NCBI GenBank assembly: GCA_035518635.1 | Contig: DATIXI010000063.1 | Coordinates: 18,991 to 82,990, forward strand | From: AC-32 sp035518635 | Lineage (GTDB): Bacteria; Actinomycetota; Thermoleophilia; Gaiellales; Gaiellaceae | Direction: 5' to 3' | Length of the DNA: 64,000 nucleotides | Part shown: positions 58,046 to 64,000 of the stretch, piece by piece | Numbering within the stretch: the stretch's first letter is position 1 | How the letters are laid out: every line of letters starts with the position of its first letter | The notes under the pieces: model-generated | Told to the model about the DNA's origin: nothing | Database searches by the model: none | The model's input: the letters and a program-made list of their open reading frames with translations, nothing else | Translations under genes and position numbers: made by a program

Positions 58046-58158
58046 CCCCCCGTCGGGCCGTCTATCAGGTTCATACCCCCACCCAGGGTGGGGCTTGTCG
58101 GCCCGCCTCCCTCGACGTCGACGATAGCCGCGATCTCCGCACCTGTCCGTGACGGGGG
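58046..58158 (+). other. Potential structured RNA leader inside the operon
   Basis: The only sizeable gap in the operon. Nested complementarities: CCCCCGTC (58047-58054) with GACGGGGG (58151-58158); GGGCCG (58055-58060) with CGGCCC (58099-58104); and a very strong inner hairpin CCCCACCC / GGGTGGGG (58077-58093). It precedes GTG 58182 of the M24 gene. Could attenuate, protect an RNA end or act as a switch; I recognise no known riboswitch class. Confidence 0.35.
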
Positions 58159-58181
58159 CGTGCCGGAAGCGTGACGATCTC

Positions 58182-59342
58182 GTGAGCTGGCCCCGCGACG
58201 ACGCCAAGCTCGACCGCGTGCGCCGGCTGATGGCCGAAGAGGAGCTCGACGCGCTCGTCGTCCGCGCACCCGACAACGTCCTCTACCTGACGAACTTCTG
58301 GGGCATGAAGGGCTACGACGCGGTGGTCTTCCCCCGCGAGGGCGAGCCCGTCCTGCTCTGCCTCGAGGCGTCCGAGGACGACGCGGCGCGCATGGCGTGG
58401 ACGAAGGACGTGCGCCTCGTCGAGGGCTACGCGCCCGACGATCCGAGGCCTCCGACCACGAGGACGCTCGAGCTCGCCCAGGAGGTCGCGCGCGAGTACG
58501 GCCGTGTCGGGCTCGAGCTCAGCCTCGGCACGCAGGCAAGCGACCGCATGGTCGGCGAGCCGACGACCTTCACGGCCGCGTGGTTCTCGGGTTTCGGCGA
58601 GGCCGTCGACGCGGCCCCGCTGCTCGCGGCCGCCCGGGCGATCAAGACCGACCAGGAGGTCGAGCGGATGCGGCTCGCCAACGAGATCGCGGCAGCGGCG
58701 ATGGAACACACCCGCTCCCACCTCGAGCCCGGCATGAAGGAGTCCGAGGCGGCCTCGGTGTGGCAGGGCTTCGTCCACGGCGAGGGCACCGGATGGGACG
58801 GCAAGGTCGACCTCGCGCTCCCCTTCTCCCTCGTCTGGTCGGGCCCCGGGATCAAGACGTTCACCGCGACCGCCGACCTGCCCGTCCAGGCGAACGAGCC
58901 GACGCTCTTCGAGATCTGGGTCTGCGCGGACGGCTACTGGGCCGACCACACGAAGAACCTCTGCCCCGGCGAGCTCCGCACCGAGTACGCCGAGCTCGAG
59001 CAGCAGCTGCTGGCGGTCTACGGGCGCGCGATCGATCACTGCCGGCCCGGGGCGTCGTTCGCGGAGCTCGACCGGCTTGTTCGGGCGGGTCTCGCCGAGA
59101 TGGGCTACGAGGGCCAGCCCACCCACCCGATCTGCCACGGAATCGGCGCGCGCGCTCACGAGCCGCCGTACGCACACCAGGCCGGCGGGGGAACGATCGG
59201 GGCGGGCATGGTGCTGGCGATCGAGCCGGGCGTCTACTGGGAGGGCGGCGGCGGCCTCCGCGTCGAGGACAACTTCCTGATCACCGGGTCGGGCGCCCAG
59301 AAGCTCTCGCCGTTCCCGGACGGCGTCGTGCCGTGCAGATGA
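58182..59342 (+). CDS. M24 family metallopeptidase (Xaa-Pro aminopeptidase/creatinase-like)
   Basis: 386 residues. Creatinase-type N-terminal domain (about 1-125: LRRL..., APDNVLYLTNFWGMKGYDAVVFP), then the pita-bread domain with metal ligands Asp in VCADGYWADHTKN, His in PICHGIGARAHE, Glu in LAIEPGVYWEG and Glu in RVEDNFLI. Acts on a Xaa-Pro peptide or a C-N bond of a small amide. GTG 58182 is preferred because it lies beyond the stem-loop; GTG 58149 is in frame too. ATGA overlap with the next gene. Confidence 0.85.
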   Translation: MSWPRDDAKLDRVRRLMAEEELDALVVRAPDNVLYLTNFWGMKGYDAVVFPREGEPVLLCLEASEDDAARMAWTKDVRLVEGYAPDDPRPPTTRTLELAQEVAREYGRVGLELSLGTQASDRMVGEPTTFTAAWFSGFGEAVDAAPLLAAARAIKTDQEVERMRLANEIAAAAMEHTRSHLEPGMKESEAASVWQGFVHGEGTGWDGKVDLALPFSLVWSGPGIKTFTATADLPVQANEPTLFEIWVCADGYWADHTKNLCPGELRTEYAELEQQLLAVYGRAIDHCRPGASFAELDRLVRAGLAEMGYEGQPTHPICHGIGARAHEPPYAHQAGGGTIGAGMVLAIEPGVYWEGGGGLRVEDNFLITGSGAQKLSPFPDGVVPCR

Positions 59343-60487
59343 TCTGGACCGGCGCGCTGAACGACCCGTACCGGGTGGGCGGCTCGGTCGGCCTCTACGA
59401 CACGACCTTGCGCGACGGCGAGCAGACCGTCGGCGTCGTGCTCGACCCGGAGCAGAAGCTCGAGATCGCGCGTCTGCTCGACGGGCTCGGGATCGACCGG
59501 ATCGAGGCCGGGTTCCCGCGCGTCTCCCAGGACGACTGGGACGCGGTCCGCCTGATCTCGGACGCGGGCCTGCGCGCGGAGATCTGGGGCTTCTCGCGCG
59601 CGGTCCCGGCCGACCTCGAGGCGCTCGTCGAGCTTGGCGTCACTGCCTCCGTGATCGAGTCGCCCATCTCCGACCTCAAGCTCGACGCGATCGGCGTGTC
59701 GCGCGAGAAGATGCTCGGCCGGATCACTGACGCGATGCGCTTCGCGGCCGAGCACAAGATCCACGCGGCGTTCTTCGGCGTCGACTCGACCCGCGCCGAC
59801 CCCGGCTTCTACGAGCAGGTCTACCGCGGCGCCGTCGAGGCAGGTGCGAAGGAGGTGTGCGTCGTCGACACGATCGGGATCGCCTCGCCGGAGGCGGTCG
59901 CCGACCTCGTCGGCCGCACCGTCGAATGGGTCGGGCCGGAGGTCCCGGTGCACTTTCACGGGCACAACGACTTCGGCCTCGCGACAGCCTCCGCGGTCGC
60001 CGCCGTCAGGGCCGGCGCGAGCTGGGTGCAGGGCACGATCAACGGCATGGGCGAGCGCGCGGGGAACTGCAACCTCGGCGAGGTCGCGCTGACCCTGCGC
60101 GCGCTCTACGGGGTCGAGTCGAACGTCCGCCTCGGGCGGATTCGCGAGGTCTCGGAGCGCGTGCGCGAGCTGTCGGGCTACGAGCTCGAGCCGTGGAAGC
60201 CGGTCACGGGCGAGACGCTCTTCCGCCGCGAGAGCGGCGCGGTCGCGAGCCAGTTCCACGACCCACCGTCGATCGAGCCGTACTCGTCCGAGCTCGTGCA
60301 CGCCCAGCGAGGGATCGTGCTCGGCAAGAAGAGCGGCCTCGACTCGATCCGGATCAAGGCCGACGAGCTCGGGCTCGATCTTCCCGAGGAGCGGCGCGCC
60401 GAGGTGCTCGCGGAGGTGAAGGAGCTCGGCGCCCGCAAGCGCGGCCTCGTGACCGACGAGGAGTTCCGGGAGCTCGTCGATGGCTGA
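59339..60487 (+). CDS. DRE-TIM metallolyase (isopropylmalate/homocitrate synthase-like)
   Basis: 382 residues. GLYDTTLRDGEQTVGV (the DRE-type metal motif with catalytic Arg), IEAGFPRVSQDD, HFHGHNDFGLATA (metal His), INGMGERAGNCNLGEVALTL. It lacks the C-terminal LeuA regulatory domain. It either condenses acetyl-CoA with a 2-keto acid or performs a retro-aldol/Claisen cleavage; within a degradation operon a lyase or synthase acting on the keto-acid product is plausible. ATG overlaps the M24 stop. Confidence 0.85.
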   Translation: MIWTGALNDPYRVGGSVGLYDTTLRDGEQTVGVVLDPEQKLEIARLLDGLGIDRIEAGFPRVSQDDWDAVRLISDAGLRAEIWGFSRAVPADLEALVELGVTASVIESPISDLKLDAIGVSREKMLGRITDAMRFAAEHKIHAAFFGVDSTRADPGFYEQVYRGAVEAGAKEVCVVDTIGIASPEAVADLVGRTVEWVGPEVPVHFHGHNDFGLATASAVAAVRAGASWVQGTINGMGERAGNCNLGEVALTLRALYGVESNVRLGRIREVSERVRELSGYELEPWKPVTGETLFRRESGAVASQFHDPPSIEPYSSELVHAQRGIVLGKKSGLDSIRIKADELGLDLPEERRAEVLAEVKELGARKRGLVTDEEFRELVDG

Positions 60488-62075
60488 GCGGGACGCGGTC
60501 GTCGTCGGCAGCGGGATCAACTCGCTCGCGTGTGCCGCGCTGCTCGCGCGCGCGGGCTGGAGCGTGGCCGTGCTCGAGCGCGAGGACGAGCTCGGGGGCG
60601 CGATCCGCACCGCGGAGCTGACCGAGCCCGGCTACCTGCACGACGTCTTCAGCGCGTGGCACCCGCTCTGGGTGGGCGGCGCCGCGCACGCGGAGCTCGG
60701 CGACGAGCTGGCCGCGCGCGGGCTCGAGTACCTGAACACCGAGCACCCGACCGCGACGCTCTTCCCGGACGGCGAGGCCTGCTTTCTGCTCCGGTCGACC
60801 GAGGCCAACGTGCACGAGCTGGGGGCCGAGTGGGAGGGCGTGGTCGAGTCGTTCTTCCCGAACGCCGACCTCGCGTTCGGCGTGCTCGGCACCGAGCTCT
60901 GGTCGACGGACGGCCTGCGGCTCGCCCTGCGAGCCCAGCGCAGGCTCGGGCGGAAGGGCCTCGTCGAGTTCGCCGGTAACGTGCTCTCCTCGAGCCGCGA
61001 CTGGCTGACGGAGACGTTCGCCTCGGAGCGCACACACGGGCTGCTGGCGCCGTGGGTGCTGCACACCGGCCTCGGCCCCGACTCGGCCGCGTCCGGGTTC
61101 ATGACGCAGGTGATCGGCGTGGCGGTTCAGGAGGGCGGTATGCCGATCCCGCGCGGGGGCGGTGCACGGCTCGTCGACGCGCTCGTGCGGCTGATCGAGG
61201 ACAGCGGCGGGACGTGCGAGACCGGGCGCGACGTCGAGCGGGTGCTCGTCCGCGGGGGCCGCGCCGCCGGGGTGCGGCTCGCGGACGGCGGCGAGGTCGC
61301 CGCCGCCCGCGCGGTGATCGCGAACGTCACTCCGACCCAGCTCTACGGACGGCTGCTCGACGGTGTGGTCGAGGGTTTCACTGCCGAGCGCGGGCGCCGC
61401 TTCCGCTACGGGCGGTCGGAGATGCAGATCCACTTCGCGCTGTCGGAGCCGCCGCGCTGGGAGGGCGACGTGCGGCTCGGCCAGACGGCGATCGTGCACC
61501 TCACGCCCGGGCTCGACGGAGTCTCCCGAGCCGTCAACGAGGCCGAGCGTGGGCTGCTGCCGGCCGAGGCGACGGTCGTGGTCGGCCAGCCGCTGACGAT
61601 GGACGTCTCGCGGGCGCCGGACGGCGCGGGGCTGCTCTGGATCCAGCTCCAGGAGCTGCCGTGGCACGTGAAGGGCGACGCCGCGGGCGAGCTCGACACC
61701 GGCGACGGCACGTGGACGGAGGAGCTGCGCGAGCGCTACGCCGACAGGATCCAGGCGCGGGTCGCCGCGCACGTCCCGAATCTCGAGTCGTCGCTGCTCA
61801 GGCGGGTGACGCTCTCGCCGTCCGACCTGCAGGCGGCGAACGTGAACCTGCACCACGGCGATCCCTACTCCGGCTCGCTGGTGCTCGACCAGAACCTGCT
61901 CTGGCGGCCGTTCCCTGCGAGCCCGGGCCACGCGACCCCGGTGAAGGGGCTCTGGCAGATCGGCGCGAGCACACACCCGGGGCCGGGGCTCGGCGCGGGC
62001 TCGGGGACGATGGTCGCCAGGCAGCTGCTCGAGCCCGGGCCGATCGGGCGCCTGAGGGAGCGCTTCGGCCGGTGA
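60480..62075 (+). CDS. FAD-dependent oxidoreductase, phytoene-desaturase/amine-oxidase-like
   Basis: 531 residues. N-terminal dinucleotide motif VVVGSGINSLACAALLARAGWSVAVLERED, LGGAIRT, PRGGGARLVDALVRLIEDSGG, and C-terminal GASTHPGPGLGAGSG closing the FAD site. Relatives include carotenoid desaturases and FAD enzymes of unknown function found in actinobacterial catabolic loci; no carotenoid genes are nearby, so a desaturation or oxidation in the same pathway is inferred. Overlaps the previous gene by 8 bp and the next by 4 bp. Confidence 0.83.
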   Translation: MAERDAVVVGSGINSLACAALLARAGWSVAVLEREDELGGAIRTAELTEPGYLHDVFSAWHPLWVGGAAHAELGDELAARGLEYLNTEHPTATLFPDGEACFLLRSTEANVHELGAEWEGVVESFFPNADLAFGVLGTELWSTDGLRLALRAQRRLGRKGLVEFAGNVLSSSRDWLTETFASERTHGLLAPWVLHTGLGPDSAASGFMTQVIGVAVQEGGMPIPRGGGARLVDALVRLIEDSGGTCETGRDVERVLVRGGRAAGVRLADGGEVAAARAVIANVTPTQLYGRLLDGVVEGFTAERGRRFRYGRSEMQIHFALSEPPRWEGDVRLGQTAIVHLTPGLDGVSRAVNEAERGLLPAEATVVVGQPLTMDVSRAPDGAGLLWIQLQELPWHVKGDAAGELDTGDGTWTEELRERYADRIQARVAAHVPNLESSLLRRVTLSPSDLQAANVNLHHGDPYSGSLVLDQNLLWRPFPASPGHATPVKGLWQIGASTHPGPGLGAGSGTMVARQLLEPGPIGRLRERFGR

Positions 62076-62866
62076 GGCTCTCGATCTCGGAGATCACCAC
62101 CGTCACGCAGTCCTTCGCTGACGACCTTGACGCCTACCGCGCCGCCGGCGCGGACGGGATCGGGATCTGGGAGATGAAGCTCGAGGGCGACTCGCTGGAA
62201 CGGTTCCGGGCGAGTGGGCTCGAGAGCGCGGCGGCGGTGCCGGAGGTGCCGTCGATCCTGCCGCTGCCGCTGATGGAGGGGCCGGCCGACCCGGCCGAGC
62301 GGATCGAGGCGATCTGCGCCGGGGTTGCACGGCTCGCGCCGTTCGAGCCGTCCTGCGTCCTCTTCCTGACCGGGCCCGGCGACGACCCAGCGACCGTCGT
62401 CGAGGGGATGCGCGCGATCGCCGCCGCCGGCCGCGAGCACGGGGTCACCGTCGCCCTCGAGCCAGTACAGCGTGAGTTCGCGCACTTCTGGACGAGTGTC
62501 AGCTCGCTCGGGGAGGCCGCCGCGCTCGTCGACGAGGCCGGCGCCGACATCGGGCTGATCTACGACTCGTGGCAGCTCTACGGCGAGCGGTTGGAGGAGA
62601 TCGAGCGCTACCGCGACCGGATCGTCGGCGTGCACCTCGCCGACTGGCGCGACCCGACCCGCAACACGAACGACCGCGTGCTTCCGGGCGACGGGGTGAT
62701 CGAGTTCGCGCCGATCCTCGACGCGCTGCGCTGGGACGGCCTGTACGACCTCGAGATCTTCTCCGACGCGGAGCTGCCCGACTCGCTCTGGAAGGACGAC
62801 CCCCGCGAGGTCGCCGCGCGCGGGATCGAGGCGTTGCGGAGGACGGTATCGAGCGCGTCTGCATAG
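62072..62866 (+). CDS. Sugar phosphate isomerase/epimerase (xylose isomerase-like TIM barrel)
   Basis: 264 residues, AP endonuclease 2/xylose isomerase-like fold: LSISEITTVTQSFADDLDAYRAAGADGIGIWEMKL, VTVALEPVQREF (metal Glu), ADIGLIYDSWQLYG (metal Asp), IVGVHLADWRDP (metal His) and YDLEIFSDAEL (metal Glu). An isomerase, epimerase or dehydratase of a hydroxy or keto acid; the substrate is unknown. The GTG overlaps the preceding stop as GTGA. Confidence 0.83.
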   Translation: MRLSISEITTVTQSFADDLDAYRAAGADGIGIWEMKLEGDSLERFRASGLESAAAVPEVPSILPLPLMEGPADPAERIEAICAGVARLAPFEPSCVLFLTGPGDDPATVVEGMRAIAAAGREHGVTVALEPVQREFAHFWTSVSSLGEAAALVDEAGADIGLIYDSWQLYGERLEEIERYRDRIVGVHLADWRDPTRNTNDRVLPGDGVIEFAPILDALRWDGLYDLEIFSDAELPDSLWKDDPREVAARGIEALRRTVSSASA

Positions 62867-63762
62867 TCGGCGGCGGCGTGATCGGCAGCCTCTTCGCCGG
62901 CCACCTGGCGCGCGTGAGCGAGGTCTCGGTGCTCTGCCGCCGCGAGGAGCACGCGCGCGCGCTGAACGAACAGGGCCTGCGCATCTCCGGCAGGCACGAC
63001 TTCACCGTGGCGCTCGTGGCCGCCACCGACCCAGCCGAGCTGCCGGAGCCAGATCTCGCGATCGTCGCGACGAAGACGACCGAGCTCGACGCCGCGGCCG
63101 CGCGCCTCGAGGGCCACTGGCCGGACGCAGCGGTGATGACCGTCCAGAACGGCCTCGGCGCAGAGGCCGCGTTCCCCGGCCGCCGCGTCATCTCGGCGGT
63201 CACGTTCATGAGCGGGACGCGCCACGAGGACACGAACGTCGAGTACATCCTCGACACCGAGACCTGGCTCGGGCCGTACGGGGACACGCCGTACGAGCTC
63301 GTCGAGGAGGTGGCCGAGCTGATCGTGGCCTCGGGTCTCAAGGCGCGGCCGTTCCACGACCTGCGGCCTGCGCAGTGGTCGAAGCTGATCTTCAACGCGA
63401 CCGTGAACGCCGTCGCCGCGCTCACCGGTCTCCCGCACGACTGGCACTACGCGGCGCGGGAGCAGCCGGGCGACCTCGGGCATCTGGTCTTCGGCCTGGT
63501 CGAGGAGGGCAAGCAGGTCGCGGCAGCCGCCGGGGTGGAGCTGCACGAGGACCCGTGGGAGATGAACGTCCTCGCGACGCAGCGCGGAAGCCGCCACTAC
63601 CCGTCGATGCTCGAGGACGTCGAGGCTCGCCGCCCGACCGAGATCGAGCACATCACGGGGGCGCTCGTCCGGGAGGCGGAGCGGCTCGGTGTCCCGGTGC
63701 CGCTGCACACCGCGCTCTACCGCCTCGTGAGGGCGCGCGAGGCGTCCTGGGCGCCGGATTGA
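62848..63762 (+). CDS. 2-dehydropantoate 2-reductase-like protein (PanE family), probable ATC start
   Basis: About 304 residues. N-terminal Rossmann motif CIVGGGVIGSLFAGHLA, DLAIVATKTTEL, VMTVQNGLGAE, SAVTFMSGT, the catalytic Lys in AQWSKLIFNATVNAVAALTG, and the C-terminal PSMLEDVEARRPTEIEHITG. Reduces ketopantoate or, in this setting, another 2-keto acid. No ATG, GTG or TTG is in frame before the motif. ATC 62848 has GGAGG exactly 5 nt upstream and gives a normal family N-terminus. Confidence 0.8.
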   Translation: MERVCIVGGGVIGSLFAGHLARVSEVSVLCRREEHARALNEQGLRISGRHDFTVALVAATDPAELPEPDLAIVATKTTELDAAAARLEGHWPDAAVMTVQNGLGAEAAFPGRRVISAVTFMSGTRHEDTNVEYILDTETWLGPYGDTPYELVEEVAELIVASGLKARPFHDLRPAQWSKLIFNATVNAVAALTGLPHDWHYAAREQPGDLGHLVFGLVEEGKQVAAAAGVELHEDPWEMNVLATQRGSRHYPSMLEDVEARRPTEIEHITGALVREAERLGVPVPLHTALYRLVRAREASWAPD

Positions 63763-63780
63763 CGCCCTCGGCGCCAGACA

Positions 63781-63786
63781 TAGAAT
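63781..63786 (+). promoter_or_regulatory. -10 box upstream of the ABC binding-protein gene
   Basis: TAGAAT, giving a leader of about 40 nt before GTG 63833. The transporter gene can therefore be transcribed separately from the operon upstream. Confidence 0.4.
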
Positions 63787-63832
63787 TCCCGGTCCGGACC
63801 TGCGTTGTGTCCAACGAACGAGGGAGGGTGTA

Positions 63833-64000
63833 GTGAGACGCGCGACTAGGTGGGGCGTGCTGCTTGCAGTGATGCTCCTTGGGGCTACCGTGGCGATCGC
63901 CGCTCTCGCCGCCACCACCGGCAACCATGCCGCGGCAGCGAAGAAGCCCGTCGTCATCGGCTGGGCGTACGACAAGAGCGGGAACATGTCCCCGTTCGAC
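63833..64000 (+). CDS. ABC transporter substrate-binding protein (branched-chain amino acid type), N-terminal part
   Basis: 56 codons, cut by the window end. Signal peptide (RRATRWGVLLAVMLLGATVAIAALAATTG) and mature start AAKKPVVIGWAYDKSGNMSPFD, typical of LivK/type 1 periplasmic binding proteins that bind branched-chain amino acids, amides or aromatic acids. GTG with GGAGGG 5 nt upstream. It probably imports the substrate of the operon that precedes it. Confidence 0.72.
   Translation, partial: MRRATRWGVLLAVMLLGATVAIAALAATTGNHAAAAKKPVVIGWAYDKSGNMSPFD

Noticed and set aside
58060..58080. Minus-strand GAACCTGAT resembling part of the TPP riboswitch core
   Set aside because: The partner motif CTGAGA and the GCGTAGGGA-type end are absent, and no minus-strand gene lies downstream; it faces into the plus-strand FAH gene.
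1..64000. tRNA, rRNA, CRISPR arrays, insertion sequences, prophage genes
   Set aside because: None found on reading the intergenic regions of both strands; most gaps are under 160 bp and explained by promoters or hairpins.

Overview
The window is 64 kb of very GC-rich, gene-dense bacterial DNA. Gene content suggests an actinobacterium of the Thermoleophilia (Gaiellales/Solirubrobacterales) type: a Tad pilus locus, a complete hopanoid operon, mycobacterial-style MutT1 and SigK/RskA pairs, a short primary-type sigma factor, and many apparently leaderless genes with a TANNNT box 6-9 nt before the start codon. That placement is inference; no rRNA or other marker is present. I see no tRNA or rRNA gene, CRISPR array, insertion sequence, integrase or phage gene.

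Layout. 1-3.4 kb (minus): Tad/Flp pilus genes (flp pilin, tadE, cpaB, cpaE, cpaF cut by the window edge), with a 36-codon ORF in the flp leader. 3.6-5.4 kb: an M15-like secreted peptidase and a DUF192 protein. 5.5-13.0 kb: hopanoid operon hpnC-hpnD-hpnE-shc-hpnH-hpnG-like-ispH-yjbQ-like, almost all coupled by 4-bp overlaps and bounded at both ends by the same 17-bp palindrome. 13.1-16.0 kb: His-rich membrane proteins and a CopC-CopD fusion, carrying a further copy of the palindrome. 16.0-21.7 kb: epimerase, secreted subtilase with SWSDV repeats, class V PLP enzyme, DUF72 protein and thyX. 21.7-24.2 kb (minus): sodA-SDR-ECF sigma-RskA. 24.3-30.8 kb: divergent SOD homologue, plsY, folE2, a degenerate sensor-kinase-like protein, an FMN hydroxyacid oxidase, a hydrolase, fpg and an asparaginase. 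31-32 kb: primary-type sigma factor. 32.2-36.5 kb: divergent GT-C glycosyltransferase-like and sulfatase/LTA-synthase-like membrane proteins. 36.5-39.1 kb: GAF protein overlapped by a serine hydrolase, and an alcohol dehydrogenase. 39.2-44.5 kb: polyphosphate-related block (CYTH-CHAD, MutT1-like Nudix-phosphatase, ppx, ppk). 44.6-50.0 kb: formylglycine-generating enzyme, small membrane proteins, K+ channel, a pseudogene with one stop and two frameshifts, and a YihY protein. 50.1-64 kb: a unidirectional, tightly coupled catabolic operon (molybdenum hydroxylase, CoxG, LLM flavoenzyme, M20, peroxiredoxin, FAH, M24, LeuA-like, FAD oxidoreductase, TIM-barrel, PanE-like) running up to an ABC-transporter binding protein cut by the window end.

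The most unusual signals are regulatory. One is a 17-23 bp palindrome (AGTAACAG-N-CTGTTACT) in four places, two of them flanking the hopanoid operon. Another is an 18-bp palindrome (ATCCCTCG-N2-CGAGGGAT) in three divergent promoter regions of envelope or secreted-protein genes. Three genes also lack any ATG, GTG or TTG at the expected N-terminus (candidate CTG, CTG and ATC starts). The 50-64 kb operon looks like an uncharacterised, probably N-heterocycle or amide-type, degradation pathway.
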